DNA of 64,000 bases from NCBI RefSeq assembly GCF_017068395.1, contig NZ_CP070619.1, forward strand, positions 1,054,001 through 1,118,000. Direction: 5' to 3'. Source of the DNA: Rhodococcus pseudokoreensis. GTDB taxonomy: Bacteria > Actinomycetota > Actinomycetes > Mycobacteriales > Mycobacteriaceae. Under the pieces are notes generated by a model. It was not told where the DNA came from. It saw only the letters and a program-made list of their open reading frames with translations, and ran no database searches. Position 1 is the first letter of the stretch, and each line of letters starts with the position of its first letter. The position numbers and the translations under genes were made by a program. Positions 9,053 through 21,626 of this stretch are shown piece by piece.

Positions 9053-9850
9053 CTACTCCGGACGCAGGGTCAGGATGCGCGGTCCGTCCTCGGTGACGGC
9101 GACCGTGTGCTCCCAATGCGCCGCACGGGTGCCGTCCGTGGTGACGACGGTCCAATCATCCTCGAGGACAACCGTATCCGTGGTACCGAGGGTCAGCATC
9201 GGCTCGATCGCCAGAACGGAACCGACCACCAGTTGAGGCCCCTTGCCGGGGGCTCCCTCGTTGGCGAGGAACGGCTCCATGTGCATTTCCCGGCCGATGC
9301 CGTGACCGCCGTAGCCGTCGACGATGCCGTACTTGCGGTCGTGCGCGACCTCGGCGGCGCGGGTGCCGAGTTCGATGGCGTGCGAGATGTCGGTGAGCCG
9401 GTTGCCGGGCAGCATGGCCGCGATCCCCGCCTCCATCGACAGCCGGGTGGCCTCGCTGAGCTGCTGGTCCGCTTCGATGATGTCGCCGACACCGAACGTC
9501 CACGCGGAGTCGCCGTGCCAGCCGTCGAGAATGGCGCCGCAGTCGATGGAGACGAGGTCTCCCTCGGCGAGAATGTCTTCTGCCGAGGGAATCCCGTGCA
9601 CCACGCGATCGTTCACTGACGAACAGATCGACCCGCTGAACCCGTGGTAGCCCTTGAACGACGGCACGGCGCCGGCGCCACGGATGACCGACTCGGCCAC
9701 CTCGTCGAGTTCGAGCGTGCTCACACCCGGCTTCGCCGCTTCGCGGACCGCGACGAGAGCCGCACCGACGATGGCACCGGCGGCCGCCATCGCGTCCAGC
9801 TCGCCCGCGGTCCGGAACGGAACGACCTTGCGCTTACGCCCGAAGCCCAT
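9053..9850 (-). CDS. map: Methionine aminopeptidase type I
   Basis: Removes the initiator methionine from nascent proteins. The 265-residue product carries all five metal ligands: Asp103 (SIDCGA), Asp114 (WHGDSA), His183 ([12 protein letters not shown]), Glu216 (LAIEPML) and Glu248 (HWEHTVAV), with spacing almost identical to the E. coli enzyme. There is no long N-terminal SH3-like zinc extension. Its ATG overlaps the adk stop by one base, giving secY-adk-map as a coupled unit. Confidence 0.95.
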   Translation of the reverse strand: MGFGRKRKVVPFRTAGELDAMAAAGAIVGAALVAVREAAKPGVSTLELDEVAESVIRGAGAVPSFKGYHGFSGSICSSVNDRVVHGIPSAEDILAEGDLVSIDCGAILDGWHGDSAWTFGVGDIIEADQQLSEATRLSMEAGIAAMLPGNRLTDISHAIELGTRAAEVAHDRKYGIVDGYGGHGIGREMHMEPFLANEGAPGKGPQLVVGSVLAIEPMLTLGTTDTVVLEDDWTVVTTDGTRAAHWEHTVAVTEDGPRILTLRPE

Positions 9851-10395
9851 TACTTACCCAGCGCTGCCAGTGCGCGAGCGTTGACCTCGTCGACCTCACC
9901 GAGGGCGTCGACGGTCACCAGCTGCTCCTTGTAGTGATCGAGCAGCGGCGCGGTCTCCTCGCGGTACACCCGGAGCCGGTTGCGGATGACGTCTTCCTTG
10001 TCGTCGGCGCGGCCACGGGCCAGCATCCGCTCGACCACGACGTCCTCGTCGACGATGAACGACAGCACGGCGTCGAGCTTGGTGTTCAGCTCGGCCAGGA
10101 TCGCCTCGAGCGCCTGAGCCTGGTCGACGGTCCGGGGGAAACCGTCGAGGAGGAACCCGTTGGCGGCATCCGGCTCGCCGACGCGGGCCTTCACCATGTT
10201 GTTGGTGATCTCGCTGGGAACCAGGTCCCCGGCGTCCAGGTACTTCTTCGCCTCGAGGCCGAGAGGGGTGGCCTGGCCGATGTTCGCGCGGAACAGGTCG
10301 CCCGTGGAGATGTGCGGGACGCCGAGCTTCTCGGACAGGATCGCGGCCTGGGTGCCCTTGCCTGCACCGGGAGGACCAAGGAGGACAAGTCTCAC
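9850..10395 (-). CDS. adk: Adenylate kinase
   Basis: Interconverts ATP+AMP and 2 ADP. The 181-residue product has the P-loop [11 protein letters not shown] (about 7-17), the AMP site [10 protein letters not shown] and [18 protein letters not shown]. It has the short lid typical of actinobacterial forms, without the cysteine zinc cluster. Its ATG overlaps the secY stop by four bases. Confidence 0.97.
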   Translation of the reverse strand: MRLVLLGPPGAGKGTQAAILSEKLGVPHISTGDLFRANIGQATPLGLEAKKYLDAGDLVPSEITNNMVKARVGEPDAANGFLLDGFPRTVDQAQALEAILAELNTKLDAVLSFIVDEDVVVERMLARGRADDKEDVIRNRLRVYREETAPLLDHYKEQLVTVDALGEVDEVNARALAALGK

Positions 10396-11705
10396 TTGAG
10401 GAACCCTTCGTAGTTACGTTGCATCAATTGACTTTCGATCTGCTTGACCGTGTCCAGGGCGACGCTGACGAGAATCAGCACGGCCGCACCACCGAAGATG
10501 CTGCTGGAGGTCTGGCTTCCGGACAGGAAGAAGTGGGGCAGCACCGCGATCAGGCCGAGGTAGATCGAGCCGGGAACGGTGATGCGGTTGAGCACGTAAT
10601 TCAGGTAGTCCGCGGTGGGGCGACCCGGGCGGATACCGGGGATGAAGCCGCCGAACTTCTTCATCTCGTCCGCGCGCTCTTCCGGATTGAACGTGATCGC
10701 GACGTAGAAGAACACGAAGAACACGATCAGCGCGAAGTAGATGACGATGTACACCGGGTTGTTCGGATTCACCAGGTATTCGTTGATGATCCGCTGCCAC
10801 CAGCTGGGGTCGGCGGCCGACGTGGCGCCGGTGAGCTGCGCGATGAGGTTCGGCAGGTACAGCAGCGACGACGCGAAGATGACCGGGATGATGCCGGCCT
10901 GGTTGACCTTGAGCGGCAGGTACGTCGACGAACCGCCGTACATCTTGCGGCCGACCATGCGCTTGGCGTACTGCACCGGGATGCGCCGCTGGCCCTGCTC
11001 GACGAAGACCACGCCGGCGATGATGGCGAGCGCCGCGACGCAGATGATCGCGAAGATCAGTCCACCGCGGCTGTCCAGGATGGCCTTGCCCTCGGACGGC
11101 AGGCGGGACGCGATACCCGAGAAGATCAGCAGCGACATGCCGTTGCCGACACCGCGCTCGGTGATGACCTCGCCGAACCACATGACGAGTGCAGCACCCG
11201 CGGTCATGACCAGCACGATGATCACGAGACCGAAGATGCTCTTGTCGGCGATGATCTCTTCCTGACATCCCTGCAGCAGCTGGCCGCGGGACGCGAGCGC
11301 CACGATGCCGGTGGCCTGCAGGATCGCCAGGGCGATCGACAGATAGCGCGTGTACTGCGTCATCTTCGCCTGGCCGGACTGGCCTTCCTTCCGGAGTTCC
11401 TCGAACTTCGGAATGACGACCGTCAACAGCTGGACGATGATGCTGGCCGTGATGTACGGCATGATGCCGATCGCGAAGATCGACAGCTGCAGCAGTGCAC
11501 CGCCGGAAAACAGGTTGATCAGCGAGTAGATGCCCGCGGTATCGCCGCCCGACAGCTGATCGACACACGATCGGACGTTGGCGTAGTCCACGCCCGGCGA
11601 CGGGATCACGGCACCGATGCGATACAGCGCAACGAGACCGAGCGCGATGAGGATCTTCCGCCTCAGGTCCGGGGTCCTGAGGGCCGAGACGAAGGCGGAA
11701 AGCAA
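10392..11705 (-). CDS. secY: Preprotein translocase subunit SecY
   Basis: Channel of the general secretion system in the cytoplasmic membrane. From a TTG at 11705 the protein is 437 residues, starting [20 protein letters not shown] like mycobacterial SecY; AGGAGG lies just upstream of that TTG, while the longer upstream extension has no family similarity. Ten hydrophobic helices are visible, with the plug region [20 protein letters not shown] and the cytosolic loop [20 protein letters not shown]. It overlaps adk by four bases. Confidence 0.96.
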   Translation of the reverse strand: MLSAFVSALRTPDLRRKILIALGLVALYRIGAVIPSPGVDYANVRSCVDQLSGGDTAGIYSLINLFSGGALLQLSIFAIGIMPYITASIIVQLLTVVIPKFEELRKEGQSGQAKMTQYTRYLSIALAILQATGIVALASRGQLLQGCQEEIIADKSIFGLVIIVLVMTAGAALVMWFGEVITERGVGNGMSLLIFSGIASRLPSEGKAILDSRGGLIFAIICVAALAIIAGVVFVEQGQRRIPVQYAKRMVGRKMYGGSSTYLPLKVNQAGIIPVIFASSLLYLPNLIAQLTGATSAADPSWWQRIINEYLVNPNNPVYIVIYFALIVFFVFFYVAITFNPEERADEMKKFGGFIPGIRPGRPTADYLNYVLNRITVPGSIYLGLIAVLPHFFLSGSQTSSSIFGGAAVLILVSVALDTVKQIESQLMQRNYEGFLK

Positions 11706-11764
11706 AGATCCTCCTGGCACGACGGTGGGGAGACGAAGTCGTAAGCAGACTTGTCCGTGAATGA

Positions 11765-11794
11765 ACTCTAGAACTCTAACAGTGGCAACTGAAC
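11765..11794 (-). promoter_or_regulatory. Possible secY promoter
   Basis: On the minus strand TAGAGT (11770-11765) fits the actinobacterial TANNNT -10 pattern and lies 18 bases after TTCAGT (11794-11789) as a weak -35. Start of transcription would fall about 50 bases before the secY TTG. It lies just beyond the rplO-secY hairpin, where a restart promoter would be useful. Tentative. Confidence 0.3.
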
Positions 11795-11838
11795 GCACAG
11801 TTGGGCGACCTGCGGCAGTGCTGCCCGTACAGCCGCAA

Positions 11839-11875
11839 ATGGCCGCAGTACAGCGCGGGGCTGTACTGCGGCCAT
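11839..11875 (-). terminator. 16-bp perfect hairpin between rplO and secY
   Basis: Arms 11839-11854 and 11860-11875 are perfectly complementary around a 5-base loop. It lies 21 bases after the rplO stop and the minus-strand transcript continues with UUUGCGG, so a short U-run follows. It probably ends or attenuates the spc operon before secY-adk-map. Confidence 0.65.
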
Positions 11876-11896
11876 CTACTGGCTAGCGGTGATAGC

Positions 11897-12340
11897 TCAC
11901 AGCTCGGTGGCGGTACCACCGGCAGCAGCGATCTTCTCCTTGGCGGAGCCGGTGAACTTGTCGACCGTCACCTGGACGGCGACAGTCAGGTCGCCGTCGC
12001 CGAGAACCTTGACGAGCTGGTTCTTGCGAACGGCACCCTTGGCAACGAGGTCCTCGACCGTGACCTGTCCACCCTCGGGGAACAGACGGGCGATGTCGCC
12101 GACGTTGACGACCTGGTACTCGGTGCGGAACGGGTTGGTGAAGCCCTTGAGCTTGGGCAGACGCATGTGCAGCGGCATCTGTCCACCCTCGAAGGCGGCG
12201 GGCACATTCTTGCGGGCCTTGGTGCCCTTCGTGCCGCGGCCTGCGGTCTTGCCGCGCTTGCCGCCCTCACCACGACCGACGCGGATCTTGTCGGACTTGG
12301 CTCCCGGCGCGGGGCGCAGGTGATGCAGTTTGATGGTCAT
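11897..12340 (-). CDS. rplO: 50S ribosomal protein L15
   Basis: Late-assembly protein of the large subunit. The 147-residue product begins [20 protein letters not shown] and has the glycine-rich [20 protein letters not shown] stretch that threads into 23S rRNA, then [20 protein letters not shown]. It starts two bases after rpmD and is followed by the 16-bp hairpin before secY. Confidence 0.97.
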   Translation of the reverse strand: MTIKLHHLRPAPGAKSDKIRVGRGEGGKRGKTAGRGTKGTKARKNVPAAFEGGQMPLHMRLPKLKGFTNPFRTEYQVVNVGDIARLFPEGGQVTVEDLVAKGAVRKNQLVKVLGDGDLTVAVQVTVDKFTGSAKEKIAAAGGTATEL

Positions 12341-12342
12341 GG

Positions 12343-12522
12343 TTAGACCTCCTCAACTGTGACGAGGTGGCGCACCACGTTGATCAGACCGCGGTTCTGC
12401 GCATTGTCCTCGCGGACAACCGTCTGACGGATGCCCTTCAAGCCGAGGGTGCGCAGCGAGTTCCGCTGGTTCTGCTTGGTACCGATGGTGCTCTTGATCT
12501 GAGTGACCTTGAGTTCGGCCAT
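12343..12522 (-). CDS. rpmD: 50S ribosomal protein L30
   Basis: A 59-residue protein starting [20 protein letters not shown], with [20 protein letters not shown] and the C-terminal [16 protein letters not shown], all standard L30 features. The ATG at 12522 overlaps the rpsE stop by one base, and rplO follows after two bases. Confidence 0.95.
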   Translation of the reverse strand: MAELKVTQIKSTIGTKQNQRNSLRTLGLKGIRQTVVREDNAQNRGLINVVRHLVTVEEV

Positions 12523-13178
12523 TACTTCACGCTCCCAGCCTGTGCGCGCGCACGCAGCATGCCGGCGGGGGCAACGTCCTCGAGGGCGAGACCGCGGCGA
12601 GCGGCAACTTCCTCGGGGCGCTGCAGGCCCTTGAGCGCAGCGACGGTCGCATGCACAACATTGATGGCGTTGTCGCTACCGAGCGACTTCGACAGAATGT
12701 CGTGGATGCCGGCGCATTCCAGCACGGCACGCACCGCGCCACCGGCGATGACACCGGTACCGGGGCTTGCCGGACGCAGCATGACGACGCCCGCTGCGGC
12801 CTCACCCTGAATCGGGTGCGTGATGGTGCTGCCGATCATCGGAACGCGGAAGAAGCTCTTGCGAGCCTCCTCGACGCCCTTCTGGATGGCCGCAGGAACT
12901 TCCTTGGCCTTGCCGTAGCCGACGCCGACCAGTCCGTTGCCGTCGCCCACGATCACCAGAGCGGTGAAGCTGAAGCGACGACCACCCTTGACCACCTTCG
13001 ACACGCGGTTGATCGTGACGACGCGCTCGATGTGGTTCGACTTCTCGGCCGACTGTCCGCCGCGACGATCGTCGCGACCGCCACCACGACGGTCGCCGCC
13101 GCCGCGGTTGTCCCCGGTGTTGGGGCCATTCTGTCCGGCGGGTCCGCTTCCGCCGTCACGCCTCTGACGTCCCGGCAT
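12522..13178 (-). CDS. rpsE: 30S ribosomal protein S5
   Basis: S5 sits at the mRNA entry side and affects decoding accuracy. The 218-residue product has a roughly 48-residue Gly/Arg/Asp-rich N-terminal extension ([17 protein letters not shown]) before the conserved core [20 protein letters not shown] and the dsRBD-like [20 protein letters not shown] and [20 protein letters not shown]. The extension is actinobacterial in style and is the only unusual part. Confidence 0.96.
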   Translation of the reverse strand: MPGRQRRDGGSGPAGQNGPNTGDNRGGGDRRGGGRDDRRGGQSAEKSNHIERVVTINRVSKVVKGGRRFSFTALVIVGDGNGLVGVGYGKAKEVPAAIQKGVEEARKSFFRVPMIGSTITHPIQGEAAAGVVMLRPASPGTGVIAGGAVRAVLECAGIHDILSKSLGSDNAINVVHATVAALKGLQRPEEVAARRGLALEDVAPAGMLRARAQAGSVK

Positions 13179-13215
13179 CAGGCTGTCCTTCCGTTCATGT
13201 ACTCGGTCTTGGTCA

Positions 13216-13623
13216 TCAGAACTTCAACCCGCCTTCGCGAGCTGCGTCCGCAAGGGCCGCGATGCGACCGTGGTAGCCGTGTCCGCCGTGGTCGAACACG
13301 ACGGTCTCGACACCGGCTGCCTTCGCGCGCTCGGCGATCAGCTGACCGACCTTCGCACTGAGGGCCTTCTTGTCGCCGTCCGCTGCACGCACGTCGGCCT
13401 CGGTGGTCGACGCCGCAGCCAGGGTGTGGCCTGCGAGGTCGTCCACGAGCTGGACGTGGATGTGGCGCGAGGACCGGTTGACGACCAGGCGGGGACGCTC
13501 GGGCGTGCCGGAGACCTTCTTGCGGAGACGGAAGTGACGACGCACCTTCGACAGGCGACGCTTCGTGGACGCATCCTTGCCGAGCGGAATCCGCTTGGCT
13601 TTCTGGTTTGCAGTCTGGCTCAT
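13216..13623 (-). CDS. rplR: 50S ribosomal protein L18
   Basis: 5S rRNA-binding protein of the central protuberance. The ATG at 13623, one base after the rplF stop, gives 135 residues beginning [20 protein letters not shown]; the longer open frame upstream lies antiparallel to rplF codons and is spurious. [20 protein letters not shown] and the C-terminal [20 protein letters not shown] are typical. Confidence 0.96.
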   Translation of the reverse strand: MSQTANQKAKRIPLGKDASTKRRLSKVRRHFRLRKKVSGTPERPRLVVNRSSRHIHVQLVDDLAGHTLAAASTTEADVRAADGDKKALSAKVGQLIAERAKAAGVETVVFDHGGHGYHGRIAALADAAREGGLKF

Positions 13624-13624
13624 A

Positions 13625-14164
13625 TCACTTACCCGTCTTTCCGACCTTGCGGCGGATCTGCTCACCCTCGTAACGCACGCCCTTGCCCTTGTACGGGTCC
13701 GGACGACGGAGACGACGGATGTTGGCCGAGATCTGCCCGACCTTCTGCTTGTCGATGCCCGACACCGAGAACCTGGTGGGCGACTCGACCGCGAAGGTGA
13801 TGCCTTCCGGAGCCTCGATCGGGACCGGGTGGCTGTAGCCGAGTGCGAACTCGAGGTCCTTGCCCTTGAGCGCGACGCGGTAACCGACGCCGTGAATCTC
13901 CATCTTGGTGGTGTAACCGTCGGTGACACCGGTGATGAGGTTCTGAACCAGGGTGCGAGACAGACCGTGCAGCGCGCGGCTGCGACGCTCGTCGTCCGGA
14001 CGGGTCACGCTGAGCGTGCCGTCGTCGTTCTTCGCAATGGCAATCGGCTCGGAGATCGTCAGGGCCAGCGAGCCCTTGGGTCCCTTGACCGTGACGTCCT
14101 GGCCGTCGATCGAGACGTCGACGCCGCCGGGGACGGTGACGGGAATCTTTCCAATACGCGACAT
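13625..14164 (-). CDS. rplF: 50S ribosomal protein L6
   Basis: L6 lies near the GTPase centre. The 179-residue product begins [20 protein letters not shown] and has the two repeated L6 folds (about 1-80 and 85-175) and the C-terminal [20 protein letters not shown] signature. It overlaps neither neighbour but is one base from rplR. Confidence 0.97.
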   Translation of the reverse strand: MSRIGKIPVTVPGGVDVSIDGQDVTVKGPKGSLALTISEPIAIAKNDDGTLSVTRPDDERRSRALHGLSRTLVQNLITGVTDGYTTKMEIHGVGYRVALKGKDLEFALGYSHPVPIEAPEGITFAVESPTRFSVSGIDKQKVGQISANIRRLRRPDPYKGKGVRYEGEQIRRKVGKTGK

Positions 14165-14178
14165 TGTGGTGGCCTCCC

Positions 14179-14577
14179 TTACCAGACGTAGGCGAGGACT
14201 TCCCCGCCCACTCCTTGATTGGCCGCCTGGCGATCGGTGAGCAGGCCGGTGGACGTGGAAATGATCGCCACGCCGAGGCCGCCCAGAACCTTGGGCAGGT
14301 TGGTGGACTTCGCGTACACACGCAGACCCGGCTTGGAGACGCGGCGCACGCCGGCGAGGCTGCGCTCACGGCTCGGGCCGTACTTCAGGTCGACGATGAG
14401 GGTCTTGCCGACCTCGGCGTCTTCGGTGCGGTAGTCGGCGATGTAACCCTCGCGCTTGAGGATCTCGGCGATGTTCGCCTTGATCTTCGAGTGGGGCAAC
14501 TTCACCTCATCGTGGTACGCCGTGTTGGCGTTGCGCAGACGCGTCAAGAAGTCTGCGATGGGGTCGGTCATGGTCAT
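14179..14577 (-). CDS. rpsH: 30S ribosomal protein S8
   Basis: Binds the central domain of 16S rRNA; in E. coli it is the repressor of the spc operon. The ATG at 14577 gives [20 protein letters not shown] and 132 residues, the same as mycobacterial S8; a start 24 bases upstream would add eight residues not found in the family. The C-terminus [20 protein letters not shown] is diagnostic. Confidence 0.95.
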   Translation of the reverse strand: MTMTDPIADFLTRLRNANTAYHDEVKLPHSKIKANIAEILKREGYIADYRTEDAEVGKTLIVDLKYGPSRERSLAGVRRVSKPGLRVYAKSTNLPKVLGGLGVAIISTSTGLLTDRQAANQGVGGEVLAYVW

Positions 14578-14691
14578 GAGGTTGACCTCTACCTTTCTCA
14601 CAACGGTTCCCTCTGCCGTTTCCGGCGCAGGCCTATCGCGAAGTAGGTCTTACGTTTCCCGGTCCGAGGTTACGAACCGGAAGTCTGTGGG

Positions 14692-14726
14692 GGTGACGCC
14701 GTCGCCGTTGCGGCGACGGCGTCACC
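14692..14726 (-). terminator. 15-bp perfect hairpin between rpsZ and rpsH
   Basis: Arms 14692-14706 and 14712-14726 pair perfectly around a 5-base loop, starting three bases after the rpsZ stop on the minus-strand transcript. There is no U-run. Because the operon continues with rpsH, partial termination, RNA processing or a protein-binding leader are all possible. Confidence 0.5.
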
Positions 14727-14729
14727 GGC

Positions 14730-14915
14730 TCACCAGGAGCTCTTGTGAACGCCGGGCAGCTCGCCGGCGTGCGCCATCTCACGGACGCAGATTCGGCACA
14801 GGCCGAACTTGCGGAACACCGAGTGCGGACGGCCGCAGCGCTGGCAGCGGGTGTAGGCGCGCACCGCGAACTTGGGCTTCTTGTTGGCCTTGTTGACCAA
14901 TGCCTTCTTAGCCAT
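14730..14915 (-). CDS. rpsZ: 30S ribosomal protein S14, zinc type
   Basis: A 61-residue S14 of the zinc-binding class, with Cys24, Cys27, Cys40 and Cys43 in [20 protein letters not shown]. The zinc-free paralogue that replaces it under zinc limitation is not in this window. It follows rplE after four bases and is followed by a strong hairpin before rpsH. Confidence 0.96.
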   Translation of the reverse strand: MAKKALVNKANKKPKFAVRAYTRCQRCGRPHSVFRKFGLCRICVREMAHAGELPGVHKSSW

Positions 14916-14919
14916 TAGC

Positions 14920-15486
14920 TCAGTTCTCCTTGAACGGGAAGCCGAGGTGCTTCAGCAGGGCACGGCCTTCTTCGTTGTTGGTCGCGGTGGTCACCACGGT
15001 GATGTCCATGCCGCGCGGGCGGTCGATCTTGTCCACGTCGATCTCGTGGAACATCGACTGCTCGTTCAGGCCGAACGTGTAGTTGCCGTTGCCGTCGAAC
15101 TGGTTGCCCGACAGGCCGCGGAAGTCCCTGATGCGGGGAAGCGCGACGGACACGAGACGGTCCAGGAACTCCCACATGCGGTCGCCACGCAGCGTGACGC
15201 GGGCACCGATCGGCATTCCCTCGCGGAGCTTGAACTGCGCGATGGACTTGCGTGCCTTGCGGATCTCGGGCTTCTGACCGGTGATCAGAGCGAGATCGTT
15301 GACGGCACCGTTGATCAGCTTGGCGTCGCGCGCGGCGTCACCGACACCCATGTTGACGACGACCTTGACGACGCCGGGGATCTGCATCACGTTGGCGTAG
15401 TCGAACTCGGTGTTCAGCGCAGCCTTGATCTCCTCGCGGTAGCGAGTCTTCAGGCGCGGCTGGATCTTGTTCTCAGTGGAGGTCAT
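14920..15486 (-). CDS. rplE: 50S ribosomal protein L5
   Basis: 5S rRNA-binding protein that contacts P-site tRNA. The 188-residue product has [20 protein letters not shown] near the N-terminus, [20 protein letters not shown] in the middle and [20 protein letters not shown] near the end. It starts one base after rplX. Confidence 0.97.
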   Translation of the reverse strand: MTSTENKIQPRLKTRYREEIKAALNTEFDYANVMQIPGVVKVVVNMGVGDAARDAKLINGAVNDLALITGQKPEIRKARKSIAQFKLREGMPIGARVTLRGDRMWEFLDRLVSVALPRIRDFRGLSGNQFDGNGNYTFGLNEQSMFHEIDVDKIDRPRGMDITVVTTATNNEEGRALLKHLGFPFKEN

Positions 15487-15487
15487 G

Positions 15488-15808
15488 TCAGATGTCCTTC
15501 CCGTTCTTCCGGGAAATCCGAACGCGCTTGCCGGACTCTTCGTCGGTCCGGTAGCCCACGCGAGTGGGGTTGCCGTCCGAGTCGACGACCGCGACGTTGG
15601 AAACGTGGATCGGGGCTTCCTGCGTGACGATGCCGCCGGAGGAAGCTCCGCGCTCGTTCGCGGAAACCGCGGTGTGCTTCTTGATGCGGTTCACGCCTTC
15701 GACGAGGACCTTGTTGGTCGCGGGGTAGGCCTGGATGACCTTGCCCTTCGCGCCCTTGTCCTTGCCGGCGATGACCAGCACGGTGTCACCCTTGTGCACC
15801 TTCATCAC
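15488..15808 (-). CDS. rplX: 50S ribosomal protein L24
   Basis: Early assembly protein with a KOW motif: [20 protein letters not shown]. The 106 residues also carry the standard [20 protein letters not shown]. Its ATG overlaps the rplN stop by four bases. Confidence 0.97.
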   Translation of the reverse strand: MMKVHKGDTVLVIAGKDKGAKGKVIQAYPATNKVLVEGVNRIKKHTAVSANERGASSGGIVTQEAPIHVSNVAVVDSDGNPTRVGYRTDEESGKRVRISRKNGKDI

Positions 15809-16173
15809 AGCACCTCCGGGGCGAGCGAGACGATCTTCATGAACTTCTTCTCACGCAGCTCGCGGCCGACGGGGCCGAAGATGCGGGTGCCACGGGGATC
15901 GTTGTCCGGCTTGATGAGGACGGCGGCGTTCTCGTCGAACTTGATGTACGACCCGTCCGGACGGCGGCGTTCCTTGGTGGTGCGGACGATGACGGCCTTG
16001 ACGACCTCGCCCTTCTTGATGTTTCCACCCGGGATGGCGTCCTTGACGGTGGCGACGATGATGTCACCGATCCCGGCGTAGCGGCGAGACGAACCACCGA
16101 GAACGCGGATGCAGAGAATCTCCTTGGCACCCGTGTTGTCGGCGACGCGCAGCCGCGACTCCTGCTGAATCAC
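15805..16173 (-). CDS. rplN: 50S ribosomal protein L14
   Basis: L14 forms an inter-subunit bridge. The 122-residue product begins [20 protein letters not shown] and contains [20 protein letters not shown]. It is the first gene of the spc-type unit: a 170-bp gap with a hairpin separates it from rpsQ, so a promoter upstream of 16173 is expected. AAGGAGAAG lies just before the ATG. Confidence 0.97.
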   Translation of the reverse strand: MIQQESRLRVADNTGAKEILCIRVLGGSSRRYAGIGDIIVATVKDAIPGGNIKKGEVVKAVIVRTTKERRRPDGSYIKFDENAAVLIKPDNDPRGTRIFGPVGRELREKKFMKIVSLAPEVL

Positions 16174-16277
16174 TTACTTCTCCTTGACCTGGACTGTTGC
16201 ACGGCAGATTTCCGACCCGACGTGCGCGGTCTGCACCCGTGCCCTGCGAGAGGGGCCGCCCGGGTGGGCGGCACAAC

Positions 16278-16316
16278 GGTGGGGTTGCCGTGCGTCTGCC
16301 GCAAGGCAACCCCACC
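16278..16316 (-). terminator. 12-bp hairpin at the end of the S10 operon
   Basis: Arms 16278-16289 and 16305-16316 pair perfectly around a 15-base loop, 27 bases after the rpsQ stop. No U-run follows. The spot matches the S10/spc boundary, where mycobacterial genomes also break the gene order. Likely a terminator, with the spc promoter lying in 16174-16277. Confidence 0.55.
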
Positions 16317-16343
16317 ATCGTACTGGATGCATTATTCGGTTTC

Positions 16344-16625
16344 TTACTTGGCCTTCTCGAGGACCTCGACGAGACGCCAGTGCTTGGTCGCGGACAGCGG
16401 ACGGGTCTCCATCAGCTGCACGCGGTCACCGATGCCTGCGACGCCGTTCTCGTCGTGCGCCTTCACCTTGCTGGTGCGCCGGATGATCTTGCCGTAGAGC
16501 GGGTGCTTGACCCGGTCCTCGAGCTCGACCACGATCGTCTTCTCCATCTTGTCGGAGACGACGTATCCGGTGCGGACCTTACGGCTGCCGCGCTCTTCAG
16601 TGCTCACTGCTTTTTCCTCACTCAT
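16344..16625 (-). CDS. rpsQ: 30S ribosomal protein S17
   Basis: OB-fold assembly protein of the small subunit. The 93-residue product has a short acidic N-terminus ([20 protein letters not shown]), then [20 protein letters not shown] and [18 protein letters not shown] end (here [20 protein letters not shown]). It overlaps rpmC by four bases and closes the S10 operon. Confidence 0.97.
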   Translation of the reverse strand: MSEEKAVSTEERGSRKVRTGYVVSDKMEKTIVVELEDRVKHPLYGKIIRRTSKVKAHDENGVAGIGDRVQLMETRPLSATKHWRLVEVLEKAK

Positions 16626-16857
16626 GCCGCGTCACCTGCGTCCGGACCGACGGCCAGCCCGAGCTCACGCTCACGCAGAACGGTGTAGATGCGCGCGATC
16701 TCGTGACGAACGGTACGCAGTCGACGGTTGTTGTCCATCTGACCCGTGGCCATCTGGAAACGAAGGTTGAACAGCTCTTCCTTCGACTCACGAAGCCGGG
16801 TGACCAGCTCTTCTTCGGTGAGCTCGCGGAGCTCTGCGGCTGGGGTTCCAGTAGCCA

Positions 16858-16858
<1 letters not shown>
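16622..16858 (-). CDS. rpmC: 50S ribosomal protein L29
   Basis: A two-helix protein near the exit tunnel. The ATG at 16858, overlapping the rplP stop by one base, gives 78 residues: [20 protein letters not shown], then [20 protein letters not shown]. The longer frame starting 39 bases upstream lies within rplP and is unlikely to be used. Confidence 0.95.
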
Positions 16859-17274
<416 letters not shown>

Positions 17275-17277
17275 GCG

Positions 17278-18484
<1,207 letters not shown>

Positions 18485-18488
<4 letters not shown>

Positions 18489-18766
18489 CGCCTCTTCGCC
18501 TTCCGATCATCCTTGATGTGACCCTTGAACGTGCGGGTCGGTGCAAACTCTCCGAGCTTGTGTCCGACCATCGAGTCGGAAACGAACACGGGGACGTGCT
18601 TGCGGCCGTCGTGAACCGCAAACGTGTGGCCGATGAAGTCCGGGATGATCGTGGAACGACGGGACCAGGTCTTGATGACCTGCTTGGTTCCCTTTTCGTT
18701 CTGCACGTCCACCTTCGCGAGGAGGTGGTCATCGACGAACGGGCCCTTCTTGAGGCTGCGTGGCAT
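18485..18766 (-). CDS. rpsS: 30S ribosomal protein S19
   Basis: Head protein that pairs with S13. The 93-residue product begins [20 protein letters not shown] and ends with [20 protein letters not shown], both standard. It follows rplB after 13 bases. Confidence 0.97.
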
Positions 18767-18779
18767 CCTTCACTCCCTC

Positions 18780-19616
<837 letters not shown>

Positions 19617-19655
19617 GAGTCTTCTCGTCCTCTATGTCTCGTCAAGTCCCGGCGC

Positions 19656-19961
19656 TTACGCGACCGGTCCTCCGAAGATCTCGATGGGCTTGCTGTCGGC
19701 CGAGAGGGTCACGAGCGCGCGCTTGGTGTCCTTGCGCTTGCCGTAACCGAACCGGGTCCGCTTGCGCTTGCCCTGACGGTTGGCGGTGTTGACGCTGGTC
19801 ACGGTGACGCCGAAGATCTTCTCGACGGCAATCTTGATCTGCGTCTTGTTCGAGTCCGGGTGCACCAGGAAGGTGTAGGTGCCTTCCTCGATCAGTCCGT
19901 AGGACTTCTCGGAGATGACCGGGGCGAGCAGGATGTCGCGGGGATCGGCGATGGTGCTCAC
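19656..19961 (-). CDS. rplW: 50S ribosomal protein L23
   Basis: L23 is the docking point for trigger factor and SRP at the tunnel exit. The 101-residue product contains [40 protein letters not shown] and [20 protein letters not shown]. It overlaps rplD by four bases. Confidence 0.97.
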
Positions 19962-20647
19962 TTGCCCTCCTCCTTGTTCTCTTCCTGGGCGGTCTCGGCG
20001 GGCCCGTGGATGAACGCGTTGAGCGCCTCGACGCTGAACACGACGTCATCGCTGTTGAGCACGTCGTAGGTGTTGAGCTGGTCGGGTGCAATGGGGTGCA
20101 CGCCGTCCAGGTTCTGCACGCTCTTCCAGGCCGCGATGTCCGCGCGCCCGACGACGAGCAGGACCTTCTTGCGATCCGAGATCTCGCCGAGGAAGGTGCG
20201 GGCGGACTTCGTGGACGGAGTCTGACCGGCGACCAGTTCGGTGATCACGTGGATGCGCTCGTTGCGGGCCCGGTCGGAGAGGGCTCCGCGCAGTGCGGCG
20301 GCCTTCATCTTCTTGGGGGTCCGCTGGCTGTAGTCGCGCGGCTGCGGGCCGTGGACGGTGCCACCACCGGCGAACTGCGGTGCACGGGTCGAGCCCTGAC
20401 GGGCGCGGCCGGTGCCCTTCTGGCGGTACGGCTTCTTGCCACCGCCGCGAACCTCGCCGCGGGTCTTGGTGGAGTGGGTGCCCTGACGTGCAGCGGCGAG
20501 CTGCGCGACGACAACCTGGTGGAGAAGCGCGATGTTGGCAGGCGCGTCGAAGATCTCCGCGGGGAGATCGACGGTGCCGTTGGTCTTGCCGCCGGCGACC
20601 TTGACGTCCAGCGTCAGCTTGGTCGTCGATGTCTCGGTGCTGGTCAT
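19958..20647 (-). CDS. rplD: 50S ribosomal protein L4
   Basis: L4 lines the exit tunnel and in E. coli represses the S10 operon. The 229-residue product has [20 protein letters not shown] and [20 protein letters not shown], the tunnel loop. A short Glu/Lys-rich tail (about 217-229) ends it. It overlaps rplC by four bases. Confidence 0.97.
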
Positions 20648-21300
20648 GCTCGTGCACCACCCTTCACTGCACTCTTGACGATCACGAGGCCACCCTTGCG
20701 GCCGGGGATCGCACCCTTGATCAGCAGCAGGCCGTTCTCGGCGTCCACCTTGTGAACGGAGAGGTTCTGCGTCGTGATGCGGTCGCTACCCATGCGGCCG
20801 GACATGCGCATGCCCTTGAACACGCGGCCCGGAGTGGCGCAACCACCGATGGAACCGGGGCGACGGTGAACGGCCTGCGCACCGTGCGATGCACCCTGAC
20901 CGGAGAAGCCGTGGCGCTTCATGGTTCCGGCGAAGCCCTTACCCTTGCTGGTTCCGGTGACGTCGACGTAAGCGCCGTCCTCGAAGACCTCGGCGGTAAG
21001 TTCCTGGCCGACCTCGTACTCCGAGGTGTCGGCAACGCGGAGCTCCACAACGTGGCGGCGCGGGGTGACGCCGGCCTTGGCGAACTGGCCGGAAGTCGGC
21101 TTGTTCACCTTGCGCGGGTCGATGGCGCCGAACGCGAGCTGCACGGCGCTGTAGCCGTCACGCTCTTCGGTACGAATCTGGGTCACGACGTTCGGTCCGG
21201 CCTTCACGACGGTGACCGGAACGACCCGGTTGTTCTCGTCGAAGACCTGGGTCATGCCGAGCTTGGTGCCCAGGATTCCCTTGATCTTGGTATCAGTCAT
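20644..21300 (-). CDS. rplC: 50S ribosomal protein L3
   Basis: L3 is an early assembly protein near the peptidyl transferase centre. I chose the ATG at 21300 (218 residues, [20 protein letters not shown]), which fits the family length and has GGAG about 10 bases upstream. A GTG at 21324, overlapping the rpsJ stop, would add eight residues and is the alternative. [20 protein letters not shown] and [20 protein letters not shown] are diagnostic. Confidence 0.95.
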   Translation of the reverse strand: MTDTKIKGILGTKLGMTQVFDENNRVVPVTVVKAGPNVVTQIRTEERDGYSAVQLAFGAIDPRKVNKPTSGQFAKAGVTPRRHVVELRVADTSEYEVGQELTAEVFEDGAYVDVTGTSKGKGFAGTMKRHGFSGQGASHGAQAVHRRPGSIGGCATPGRVFKGMRMSGRMGSDRITTQNLSVHKVDAENGLLLIKGAIPGRKGGLVIVKSAVKGGARA

Positions 21301-21320
21301 TGTTTTTGTCTCCGCCGCGC

Positions 21321-21626
21321 TCACTGAATGTTGACGTCGACGCTGGCCGGAAGGTCGATGCGCATGAGCGCGTCAACCGTCTTGGGCGTCGGGTCGAGGA
21401 TGTCGATAAGCCGCTTGTGAGTACGCATCTCGAAGTGCTCGCGCGAGTCCTTGTACTTGTGCGGCGAGCGGATGACGCAGTACACGTTCTTTTCGGTCGG
21501 CAACGGCACGGGTCCAACGACGCGGGCCCCGGTACGGGTCACCGTCTCGACGATCTTGCGCGCTGACGCGTCGATCGCCTCATGGTCGTAGGCCTTGAGC
21601 CTGATGCGGATCTTCTGTCCCGCCAC
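21321..21626 (-). CDS. rpsJ: 30S ribosomal protein S10
   Basis: S10 works in the ribosome and as the NusE transcription factor. The GTG at 21626 gives 101 residues, [20 protein letters not shown], the standard start, with AAGGAC as ribosome-binding site; the upstream extension has no similarity. [20 protein letters not shown] and the C-terminal [17 protein letters not shown] are typical. It is the first gene of the S10 operon. Confidence 0.96.
   Translation of the reverse strand: MAGQKIRIRLKAYDHEAIDASARKIVETVTRTGARVVGPVPLPTEKNVYCVIRSPHKYKDSREHFEMRTHKRLIDILDPTPKTVDALMRIDLPASVDVNIQ

Noticed and set aside
10419..11744. 441-codon plus-strand frame opposite secY
   Set aside because: Charged, motif-free shadow; secY on the minus strand is certain.
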